A stretch of 64,000 nucleotides of DNA, from positions 2,880,056-2,944,055 of the forward strand of contig NW_006921539.1 in NCBI RefSeq assembly GCF_000340215.1, given 5' to 3'. A model generated the notes under the pieces. The model worked only from the letters and a program-made list of their open reading frames with translations. It made no database searches and was not told where the DNA came from. Each line of letters opens with the position of its first letter. Positions within the stretch are counted from its first letter, which is position 1. The translations under genes were made by a program, and so were the position numbers. This DNA is from Pseudocercospora fijiensis CIRAD86. Taxonomy: Eukaryota > Ascomycota > Dothideomycetes > Mycosphaerellales > Mycosphaerellaceae. Below, piece after piece: positions 11,987 to 21,325 of the stretch.

Positions 11987-13460
11987 ATAGAAGATAGAAC
12001 TAAAGACCGCGAGTTTATTTTACCTAAGCGTCTAACCAAAAAGCGTAAGACTAAAGAGGAGTACTCTACGAAGAAGAATTCCGTACGAGACCGCGAGAGA
12101 AAGGACAAGATAGATAAAGATAAAAGAGCTAAGGATAAGAGAAGAAAGGCGCGGAATAAGGCATTCTATCGATAGCTAGCGCCTATAGAAAAAAGTAAAG
12201 GTTAGAATAAGAAGACAACCTAAGAGAAGGCTAAGAGGAGGAAAGAATTACGGCTAGTTTTCGAGCGTAAAGTTCTAGTAGCGTAAGTTAATCTAGCTAG
12301 CGGCCGTAGCTAGCAGCTATAGCCGGCAGCCGTAGCCGGTAGCTATAGCCGGCATATTTTTCTTTAACACGTTAACTAATAGCATTTAGACCTGTAGTCG
12401 CTACCTCTATCGATACGACCGATAGTAACGGAGATGTTTAGATAGCCGAGAACAACAATACTAGAGTTTAGGATACCGCGATAGAGCTTAATACTGCGAA
12501 TAAAGGAACTAAAAAAAGCGAGGAGATACTATACGTCGATCTAGTAATAGGTGCAGTCTTAGGGCCTAACGCTATAGACGATAAGCGCTAGGAGTAGATC
12601 GAGCATAGTTAAAGAGACGAGATACTAGTAAAGGGCTAAGGTATAAGTCCTATTAATCTAGAAAATTATAGTTAAAGCTACTACGAAAAGCTAGTAAGGA
12701 TTGGAATCGAGACTAGTCGTCTTTATATCCTCGATATAGAGTAGAAGTTTCTTTATTAGTATTAGAGCGAAGCCTTTACGTCTATAAAGGCAAAGTAGCT
12801 TACGATTAATGCGATCGGGGCTAGGTATCTAGGGACGGCAGAAGTGTTACTATAGGAGGAAGGGGTATAGGTAATTATTCTATACTCGGTATATATAGCC
12901 GGCGTTCGTAGCCGGCAGATACTAACAGTTAAATAGAAAGCGTTTCTCGAAGGCAGAGTGCTACTACTATATAAAATCTTTACTAAGGTAGAGAGGGCTT
13001 ATATCCGGAATCTAAGCTACTAGTAGGATAGGTTAGCGTTAGAATTCTCTAAATCTCTATATAAGCCTCCGAAGGATTACCTATTTTAGCGATACGGCTT
13101 TATCTCGACTACTCCGTAGGTACCCGAAGAAGCTCGAGCGCTCTTTAAGGTCTTTACTAAGAAGCGGAAGGAGTTCGAGGATTAGGATTAGTTAATAGAG
13201 CTATTAGTTAGTCTTAGGTTTCGTAGTTAGACTCGGCCTAAGCATTTGCTTATCGAGTGTCTTATACCGAAAGAGGATAGATTAAGACTAAAAACGAGCT
13301 TAGATTCGTTAGGTATAGTAGCTCGGTTCCGTTAGTAGGAGAGAGCCGCCGTATAGAAGGCAAAATTCAGGTAGTTAGGGTAGCTAGGAAAGAAATTCTA
13401 GTAGTTAGGCTAGCTAGGGTAGCTAGGAAAAAAAATCTAGTAGTTAGGTAGCTAGGAAAC
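11987..13460 (+). pseudogene. Unrecognised basic protein gene in the hAT element, two introns
   Basis: I do not recognise this gene. The frame opens at 11,987 with ATA where ATG would fit (a TG to TA change). The first exon is very Lys/Arg-rich (PKRLTKKRKTKEEY, then KDKIDKDKRAKDKRRK) and coiled-coil-like. Intron 1 is 12,293-12,382 (GTAAGT..CTAAT..AG). Intron 2 is about 12,871-12,936 (GTAATT..ACTAAC..AG). Both hold TAGCCGGC clusters. The C-terminal part (about 13,360-13,460) decodes, with Gln restored, to short QLGQLGKK-like repeats. The frame is open apart from TAG/TAA codons. It could be an accessory protein of the transposon. No function is assigned. Confidence 0.5.
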
Positions 13461-13600
13461 AAAAAAAAAAGGTAGCTAGCTATTTACTGCCTAGCTATTC
13501 CTAACGATACGATGCTATAAAAGAAAGGGTGTTTCTCTATAGCTACTAGTATATATCTACTACTCCTAAGTCCTTACCTTACCGTACGAAACCTTAAAAC

Positions 13601-16600
13601 ATGCCGACCGACATTGTATATATACTAGGCGCTATACTAGGAAGGGTAACAACGAGACGACAGTCGAAACAGTCTAGTATACGAGCGAGATTGCGACAAC
13701 GTCGAGAGGAGGTCGTATACTTACCTTCGAGCCTATCGAGTCCTAGACGACGATTAGGGCTAGATTCATCCTCTCCGAATCCTAGTAGTAGGAATTTATT
13801 ATAGAGTACTACTACCTAGTCCTTACCTTTACGGAGTCTAAGTAGAAGGTTATTCGGAGATATAAGAACATCGAGTATTAACCCGGAAATCTTCGAAAAG
13901 GCTAGCTAGGCGTATCTTTAGAAACCCGAGTATATAGAGCAGTTCAATTAATAGGTCTATAAGATATAGTTCCCTTTATACTTACGTTCGAAGGAGTATA
14001 AACTCCGGAAGTACTCGATGCGATAGGGGAGTAAGGAGCGAACGGATATATTCTAGAAGTTCTTTATAGAGGGGGCATTATACCGTTATACGACTTCTCG
14101 ACTTAAAGGTTAACTAGTAATTGTCTGCAACTTCTACGGTTTAATCTTAAAACACCCGAAACTAGGGGATAGGAACTTATCGCCTACGAACTATCTCTAT
14201 TCTAAACGGTGTCGGGAATCTTAAGGAGAGAGGAGAGTTAATATAGATATAGCGTTCTAGAAAGAGGTATATCTTCTAAAATGCCGGCTATAGCTACCGG
14301 CTATAGCTGCCGGCTATAGATTCCGGCTACCTAAATCAACCGTAGAGATCTAGCTAATTATTATAGGCTACGCTTAAGGAAGCTCTAGGATTAAAGGCTA
14401 CCGATTTCTCCCCCGAAGACTTTAAGCAACTAGTAAACGAAATGCTAGCTATAAACGGTCTTCCGGAAGACTTCTACGAAAGGGAGTCTATATAGAAGAC
14501 ATACCTATATCTTACAAACTACCCTCCCCTATTTCTCGGCGCGACAACCTAGCGTATTATGTTCGAAAAGAACAAAGAGGCTACGTTAGACGATATTCGG
14601 GAGATCCTCCGTAATACTCGCCGAGTAGCTATTACTATCGATAGCTAGTTAAGCCGGACTATAAGAGCCTCCTTCCTCTCGATTATACTATACTTTATTA
14701 ATTCGGATTGGAAACTCTAGGAACTTATAATCGGATTCCCTAAAATTCTAGGTTCCTATACTAGTAAGGATATAGCGAAGCTTGTCTATACGGCAATAGA
14801 TAGGGTTAGTATAACAACGAAACTAATCTCGATTACTACGGACAACGCTAGTAATAATCGAACATTATATAAGGCGTTGTATATACAATTCACTCGTATA
14901 TGTCTTTAAAATCACTAATTATATCGATAGGGTCGAGTGCGTAGAGGAGATTACAAGGTCTATAATCTAGCTTAATCTTCCGAATGTTAAGCTCGCTACG
15001 ATTCCGGATACGCACGACAATACGCACGATAATAACGATAAAGAGGAGCCTATTAATAGCCCTAGCCCTATTGAATCGGAGCCGACGTCGTTGCTAGTTG
15101 TATCCCTATAGAAGTTTCCCTACCTCGCTTATATAGTTTAAATCGCGATCCGAGCCCTCTTTAAGACGCTTAAAATTGTACTATTAAACGACGACTAATA
15201 GAAGATCCTAGATAAGGATAAAGCAAAGTCGAAAGTCGAGAAACTTATTACAGCAATAAGACGGGATAAGGTAGAGAGCCTCGCTCTCGTTTTATATAAG
15301 GTATAACTTTTGTCCGTAGCCGGTACCTATAGCCGGCAACCTAGTATAGTTCTAACTCTTTTTCTCTAGCTTCGTCGTCTAGCAATATATACGAACTCGA
15401 GCTTATAGAGATGTAACCGATTCGAGGCTATTTAAAAGAACCTAATCGAGCGCCCTAAAACCGATACCTAGAATATCGTATAGAATAAGCGATAGCAAAA
15501 GCGGCCTCCTTAGCGCCTACTCCGTTTTACCTAAGACGTTAAAACCCGGTTCGATTCGACTTTCTATATAGTTACGAGGGGATATACTTTATATACCGCT
15601 CTCGAGATCTATTAGAGTTCCGAGGGTATTAAGTAGCTCGGCCTTACCGCCGCCGAATAGCGCTAAGTAGAGTATCTCGTCGATATTAGTAAGCATTACG
15701 CGAAGGTTACTACTACGATTAGAAGAACCCGAGGACCGACGATCTACCTTATCTTTACGTACTATAACTAGCTCTTTAACGAGCTCGAGGAAACCGTAGC
15801 TAAGCTAGCTAAGAAGAGCGTTCCCTAGAAAGTAGCTATAACGAAAGCTATAGACACCTCCTATACTAAGTTGTATAAATATTATAGTGCTACCTTTAAC
15901 TCGTTCGGGGATATCTATAGCGTTGCGTACTTGCTTAACCCGGTAGAAAAGGATATATACTAGTAGAGGCCGGAATAGAAGGCGGACGAGGTATAGCCGA
16001 AGCATTACTAGACTATTCTAGAAAAGATATTCTACGAGCGTCGGAAAGAAACTAGTCTAAATGCAGCTCCTATAAAGAAAAAGAAGGTTTAGAAGGCTCC
16101 GATATTATACCTATTTCGTAGGTAGGAAGTAGAGGCAGAAGAGGAAGCAACTACTAAAGTAAATAAGGAAGAGTTCGATCTCTATCGGCGCGTGAGTAAG
16201 TACAAACCCGTAGGCTCGGAAAGAGGGCTAATAATCTCTAGATCTTACCGGTCTTCTAGACGAATTCGGAGACGATATTCTCGCTATATAGTAGCGGTTA
16301 GAGCCTAAGTTTCTAACGATAGCGTCGGTCGCTCGGGACGTCCTCGCTATCCCGAGCGTAGGTATAGGCTATAAGAGGTCTTTTAGTATCGCTCGTTACT
16401 AGGGCCGCTTTAATCGAATATACTCGCCTACTACCTTCGAATCTATTATAGTATTCCGATACTATCTCCTCTACTAGAATCGCTAAGGCAGGTTACTAAA
16501 GATTATGCTAAAGGAGTTAATTAAGGAATTAGAAAACCTTAAGATCGAAGAAACCTAGGAGCGCGAAGAGAATGCGAAATTTAGTCTAAGCGAAACCCTA

Positions 16601-16720
16601 ATTAGCGATAACGAAGAGGAGGAGGGCGGAGGTAGAAGGCGATACCGGGTCGAGAAGCGGAAACGTATACAGGCTTAGAGTAGCTTTAAGGAGACGAAGC
16701 GTTTACGTATAAGGTAATAT
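13601..16720 (+). pseudogene. hAT transposase (RIP-degraded), several introns
   Basis: The hAT transposase catalyses cut-and-paste excision and insertion. The start is ATG 13,601. Visible blocks, with TAG read as Gln/Trp: catalytic-core sequence at about 14,625-14,870 (AITIDSxLSRTIRASFLSI, then YFINSDWKL.ELIIGFPKI and LISITTDNASNN, a family hallmark); YYSATFNSFGDIYSVAYLLNP near 15,880-15,940; and the C-terminal dimerisation domain (hATC) at about 16,325-16,490 (LARDV.AIPS..IG.KRSFSIARY and R.YSPTTFESI). Introns with TAGCCGGC clusters lie at 14,267-14,366 (GTATAT..CTAAT..TATAG) and 15,301-15,369 (GTATAA..TCTAAC..CTAG). A further donor with a cluster follows at about 16,711. Many TAG/TAA codons make it inactive. 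Confidence 0.85.
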
Positions 16721-17028
16721 AGCCGGCGTATATAGCCGGTATATATCCGAAATGTGTTTCGAATTCCTAGGACCCAAATAGACTAGTTGCTATAGCAACC
16801 GACCCCGCTTACCTACGGACTATTTCTAATTCTCTATTCGCTCTTCCTCTCCTTCTTCCCTTTCCCTATATTCTTAAAGACAAATATGCCTTAAGGATTC
16901 GGCTCTTCGGGCCTTCCTAAGCCGGCTACCTCCCCTTCCTTAAGCTACTATCCTTTATTCGAATCTAACGATAACCTAATAAGGCGGTTTAATAGAAGAC
17001 TATTTGTTCTAGAAGGCAAGAAGCATTA

Positions 17029-17760
17029 ATGTCTCCCTACGATTATATGCTTATTAATTTTCTAGGTCCTACCGATATACCCTCGTCGCCTAAACGCGTA
17101 GATGAATATCTTTAGAGGCTAAAGGGTAAGGGTAAAGTAAGCTAAGTATAGGGAGACCGTAGCGAGAACGAGATATCGGAAGAGTAAGGCTCTCCGTAGT
17201 ATATACGAAGGAAGGGGGTTCTTCGGAAAACAGTACCGAAAAACAAGAAGGCTATAGGTAGATAGGAGAAGGCTAAAAAGAGTAGGCGGACGAAGACTGT
17301 CGCGAAGAAAAGTTATCTTTCTATTAAAAGAAAGGGAATAAGGCAGGACTCGACGATAAAGAAGCGGCGCTTTAAACTAGGTACTATTGCCCTTCGCTAG
17401 ATCCGGCTTTTCTAAAACAAAAGAGGGACCGAGCTTTTAATCCCTAAGACTCCCTTCTAGCGACTCGTCCGAGAAATTATATTAGATTTTCGGTCTAGTA
17501 TGCGATTTACGGCTAAGGCGATTAGTGCTCTTTAGGAAGCTATAGAGGCATTTCTCGTAACCGAGCTTAAGCTTTCAAACCTCCTTACTATCTATACGAA
17601 GCGGGTTACTCTTTAAAATAAAGATATGCAGCTTCTAGCTAAAATTCGGCGTCGGTTTATAGCGGATTAGTTAGAAATTGTATTTAGTCGTTAGATTAAC
17701 CTAGGAGGAGGCCCATTTTCGCATCCTTTTGCCGGCTATAGGTACCGGCTACATTTCTGA
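17029..17760 (+). pseudogene. Histone H3-like gene 1 of the hAT element: long basic tail plus H3 fold
   Basis: From ATG 17,029 a ~112-residue Lys/Arg/Ser-rich tail leads in frame to an H3 fold at about 17,371-17,658. It reads FKLGTIALRxIRLFxN..., then GTELLIPKTPFxRLVREI, RFTAKAISALxEAIEAFL and IYTKRVTLxNKDMQLL.KIRR, where x is TAG/TAA at a Gln-like position. The order (alpha-N, alpha-1, loop 1, alpha-2, loop 2, alpha-3) matches H3/CENP-A, with the H3 landmarks PFQRLVREI, ALQEA and KRVT. The tail lacks ARTKQTARKS, so it resembles a divergent variant. The frame continues past the usual H3 end to a TGA at 17,758, probably inside an intron with a GCCGGCTA cluster, because the same frame is open again to about 18,050. 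It is inactive now. No function is proven for the intact form. Confidence 0.8.
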
Positions 17761-18060
17761 TTTTATCTCCGCGCCGTCCCTAAATCTAAGGTACGAAGTA
17801 GAAACCTAGCGCTCTATATTCACCCGGCTCTTATAGAGACGAGCTACATTTAGATTAGTTTCTTCGTATATCGCGACCTAGCGGGTAGTAAGCGAAAGGG
17901 CGATAGAACGTTTATAATACGTCTCTATTTAGACCTAAAATACAAAGGTCCTAAGGAGCCCTAGCATCCTAACTATAAGGAGATTCTTTAGTATTAGCAC
18001 TTTGATCCTCTATACTACGAGGTAGATAGCAAGCCTACGAGAGAGAAACTTTAACGAGAA
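17761..18060 (+). other. Open segment downstream of H3-like gene 1, possibly its C-terminal exon
   Basis: In the same frame as H3-like gene 1, codons are open except for former Gln positions. Segments such as YIHPALIETSYI, FFVYRDLAGSKRKGDRTFI and HFDPLYYEVDSKPTREKL can be read. I do not recognise the domain. A shared frame and a probable intron just upstream suggest one gene with a C-terminal extension after the histone fold, but it could be a separate small gene. Confidence 0.4.
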
Positions 18061-18776
18061 ATTCTCTATAATACGTAGCGCTATTATATAGCTACAGATA
18101 CGCACTAAGTCCGGCAACTCGAAGAAGAATTAAGATAGCGTATTAGCGACCGAGGAGGAGATCGATAGTATACTAGTAGAGTCGAGGTCTTACAAGCGAA
18201 GTACAAGATAATATAGGCTCTTAGTCGTATAGAGTAACGTACTATATAAATAACTAGGCGTACTACTCTTATTCACTTACGACCTATATCCTAGGATGCT
18301 CTTATCGTACTTTTTATACTCTTTTCTAATACCTTACCTATAATCGCTCCGCGACAACCGAGTGAATATAAGCTATAGGATTTCCGCTCGGTACCTTAGC
18401 CTTCGAGATACGGCGGAGTTGATTCTCTATAATACGTAGCGCTATTGCATAGCTACAGATGCGCACTAAGTCCGGCAACTCGAAGAAGATTTAAGACAGC
18501 GACCGAGTAGGAGAATAATAGTATATTAGTAGAGTCGAGGTCTTATAAGCGAAGCACGAGATAATATAGGCTCTTAGTCGTATAGAGTAACGTACTATAT
18601 AAATAACTAGGCGTGCTACTCTTATTCACTTACGACCTATATCCTAGGATACTCTTCTCGTACTTTTTATACTCTTTTCTAATACCTTACCTATAAGCGC
18701 TCCGCGACAACCGAGTGAATATAAGCTATAGGGTTTCCGCTCGGTACCTTAGCCTCCGAGATAGGGCAGAGTTGAA
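18061..18776. repeat. Tandem direct duplication, ~361-bp unit, two copies
   Basis: Copy 1 starts at 18,061 and copy 2 at about 18,422, both with ATTCTCTATAATACGTAGCG. Both contain CACTAAGTCCGGCAACTCGA, GAGTCGAGGTCTTA and TTATTCACTTACGACCTATA, and end near CCGCTCGGTACCTTAGCC. The second copy is slightly shorter, with a small deletion near 18,500. A long frame (LEEELR, then TLIHLRPIS and PRQPSEYKL) can be read in copy 1. The unit is not a multiple of 3, so this is not a simple in-frame domain repeat. Confidence 0.85.
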
Positions 18777-19328
18777 TTTAGAGCGATAGCCGGCACTCGT
18801 AGCCGGCTATCGTAGCCGGCATATAGAGACGGTAGTAGGCCTTTTCCTACTAAATGACTAGCTTGTTTAGTATAGCCTACCTGATATTTCTTATATTTAC
18901 TAGCAATAGGCCTAGGTTACTTATAAGATTACTATAGCTAGTAAAGGCATTACTAAAGAATATCTATACTATAGTAGGATACTATTATTACGCCGGCTAT
19001 TTATTAAAAGGAGGCTTTCGCCTATTACTATACCGGCTATATATGCCGGCTATATTTCAAAGTCTGCCGTACCTGCCTTTTTTAGCCGTGCCTGCCTTTT
19101 TTAGCCGTGCCTACCTTCTTTCCTTGCTCTAACGTTACTATAATATAGGCTTACGCGAAGCTTACTCTATTGCCTAGCGATACCGCGATACTACCGCTAT
19201 ATTCAACCTTCGTATCGATACCTATACCTCTACGCTCTACATCTACTACCTCCGTAATACCCTCGCTCCGCGCGCGCCTTCGTATACCTTCGTAACGCAC
19301 TTTTTTCCTTAATTCGACGACTTTTACA
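18777..19328 (+). promoter_or_regulatory. Spacer and probable 5' region of H3-like gene 2, with TAGCCGGC clusters
   Basis: No gene is seen. Motif clusters occur at 18,787-18,822 (three copies) and 18,990-19,060. Two copies of CCTGCCTTTTTTAGCCGTG lie at 19,070-19,110. A pyrimidine-rich stretch precedes the next gene. By position this is the 3' end of the preceding unit and the promoter or leader of H3-like gene 2. Confidence 0.45.
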
Positions 19329-20170
19329 ATAGCGAGTCTACTTAACTAAGTTACGACGCCTCGTAAGAAGGGACCTACTACTTCTGCGGGTCGTAACAAG
19401 ATCGGAAATAGTAGAACGAGTATAGTACATTAACGTAAGATAGCTACTGCTACTACCGCTAGCTCCGGTGCTAGAAAGGGCGTCGCGAGCAAGGCTCCGC
19501 GTAAGACAACGGCGGGCAAGGCTCCGCGCAAGACAACGGCGGGCAAGGCTCTACGTAAGACGATAACTAGCGCTTCTACTACTAGTAGCAATCGTACGAA
19601 GCGTCGATAGCGCCTAGGAAGTAAGTCCTATTTATAGCCGGCAGCATAGCCGGTAGCGTAGCCGGTAGCGTAGCCGGCATTCTTACTGTCTTTTTACTAA
19701 TCCTTCTTTAGCCGTAGCCCTCCGTAAGATTCGGCAGTATTAGAAGAGTTCTTAGCTTCTAATCCGCAAAACTCCTTTCTAACGACTTATTCGCGAAATT
19801 GCCTAGGATTATAGAACGGACCTTCGCTTCTAAGCCTCCGCGATAGGCGCCCTTTAAGAGGCTATAGAAGCCTACCTAGTTCGTATCTTCGAATATATGT
19901 TTCTCTTCTACCTCTTTTCGGACTATACTAATACTATTTTAGCGGTCAACCTTATAGCTATCTACGCGAAGCGTATAACGATTATAGATAAGGATTTTAA
20001 AGCACTCGATTAGATTCTAAAAGGCTAGAATGTCTATATTCGAGACGGTGCTAGGTAGGATGGATATTCTAGTAGAAAGGATGTTCGTAGTGTTATCTAT
20101 AAGCTTTTCTATATACGAAATGAGCCGCTATTATACGGCGCTATATACCGCGCTCTAAATACTCTCTAAG
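19329..20170 (+). pseudogene. Histone H3-like gene 2 of the hAT element: H3-type tail with GKAPRK repeats plus H3 fold
   Basis: The probable start is 19,329 (ATA, formerly ATG). The tail contains SKAPRKTTAGKAPRKTTAG then KALRKT; GKAPRK matches H3 residues 13-18. Intron 19,621-19,711 (GTAAGT..ACTAAT..TTTAG) holds a TAGCCGGC cluster. Splicing gives GGA-A^CC-GTA = Gly-Thr-Val, restoring (P)GTVALR at the exact H3 position. The fold follows: VALRKIRxYxKSSxLLIRKT, PFxRLIREIAxDYRTDLRF, SAIGALxEAIEAYL, then AIYAKRITI. A 51-nt in-frame insert after IFEY (about 19,895-19,945), ending TACTAAT..TTTTAG, looks like a second intron with a mutated donor. The C-terminus diverges after KDFKAL and extends about 50 residues (YIRDGAR, then LLYGAIYRAL). 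All x positions are TAG/TAA, consistent with Gln. It is inactive now. Confidence 0.85.
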
Positions 20171-20339
20171 TATATATATATAGTACAGTATACTTTATTG
20201 GCCGTACGGAATAGAAGTCTCCCAAAATCCCGTTAGTACTAAGGAGTAAAAAGGCCGGCTACGCTGCCGGCTACGCTGCCGGCTACGCTACTAGCTACGC
20301 TGCTAGGTTTTTTAAAGAACTAAAAGAAGATAGACATTC

Positions 20340-20892
20340 CGGTTGATTTGTATTAGTTTAGATTTTTATAAAAAGAAAACAGGGAAAAATAAGGAAGGTT
20401 GAAGAGCCTAATAGTTATAGTTATAGGCACTATCCCTGTTTTCTAGAGTATATTATATACCTGCCTTCGCAACTCTACCTAATACTCCCTCTAAATATCC
20501 TTATACTCTACCTACTGAAAATTCAACTAGGTACCTAGACCTGCAGCTGCCTCTATATCTTTTACTATCTTCTATAGGTTAAAGGCCTCTTCTATAGCAG
20601 CCTCTACCTCCTTATATAATACGAAGTTACTACCTACCCTACCCTTTATATCTCCTAAATAACTAAGAGTTCTAAGGAACGAACTAGCATTCGGCCTTAG
20701 TATAGCGAGTAACTAGTAGAACGTTCTATAGAGCTGCCTTATAGCTCTTTTATATACTGTACCGATACCGAGGGAGGAGCTATCCTAGTACTTAATGTTG
20801 TCGAATAGTTCGGTAGGAAAGTGTATAAACTTCTTAAGGAGGAGGACTTCTAGGGAAATCGATGAGTTCTACCTAGATCTAGATAAAGACAT
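20340..20892 (-). pseudogene. Small minus-strand reading frame in the hAT element, unknown
   Basis: ATG at 20,892 opens a frame (MSLSRSR, then EVLLLKKFIHFPTELFDNI, GIGTVYKRAI and NFVLYKEVEAAIEEAFNL) interrupted only by TAG/TAA codons, as expected for a RIP-mutated real gene. I do not recognise the family. It is convergent with H3-like gene 2. An 11-bp inverted repeat (GAAAACAGGGA / TCCCTGTTTTC, about 20,375-20,442) lies at its 3' end and could form a hairpin. Confidence 0.45.
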
Positions 20893-21325
20893 TCTACTAA
20901 GCAGTTAGGGAATTGAACCGTAAACGAAAGGATGAAATTCATACCTAAGGAGTGCAGTTTCCGAACTGAACTATAATGCCTTATATATATATGTATATAC
21001 TTTTGATTAGTTAGTGCCCTTAGCTGATTGTCTATAGATTTAAGGTTATATAAGTACCTTTATATAACTACGTAGCCTAAGTAGGATTCGAAAATTCTAT
21101 AAGTACTAAGGACTAAAAATGCCGGCTACGCTGCCGGCTATACTACTGAGTCTTACAAAGGGCTTGCTTGAAGCTACGTATACATTCGTATACTTCTTAA
21201 AAACCGATAAATTATATGGTTCGAACTAGCTACTTATATGGTTGCTTAGCAAACCAACCTAAACTAAACCAGAGTTTCGGCTTAGCAAACTAAACTAAAC
21301 TAACCCGAACTACTGCGGGGTCTAA
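20893..21325. other. Right subterminal region and TIR of the hAT element
   Basis: No gene is seen. GCCGGCTA occurs twice at about 21,120-21,140. The right end, read on the minus strand, starts TTAGACCCCGCAGTAGTTCGG and continues with TAGTTTAG-type direct repeats (21,255-21,305), partly matching the left end's TAGTTTAGTTTC. Confidence 0.6.

Larger units (their letters stand above)
11386..21325 (+). mobile_element. 9.94-kb hAT-family DNA transposon nested in the gypsy pol, carrying histone H3-like genes
   Basis: Terminal inverted repeats start TTAGACCCCG(T/C)AGTAGTTCGG on both sides. They are flanked by an 8-bp direct repeat, GCGAGTAA at 11,378-11,385 and GCGAGTTA at 21,326-21,333 (7 of 8 identical); 8-bp duplications are the rule for hAT elements. 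Excising the element with one duplication joins the gypsy reading as ...Tyr-stop(Gln)-Arg-Val-Lys-Ala..., the expected integrase zinc-binding region, which confirms both edges. Contents in order: subterminal repeats, an unknown basic protein gene, the hAT transposase, H3-like gene 1, a 361-bp tandem duplication, H3-like gene 2, and a small minus-strand frame. TAGCCGGC clusters punctuate the element. All genes are heavily RIP-mutated. Confidence 0.85.

Noticed and set aside
13601..13804. Independent 67-aa protein
   Set aside because: It is the first open stretch of the hAT transposase reading, not a separate gene; the stop is a RIP-type TAG.
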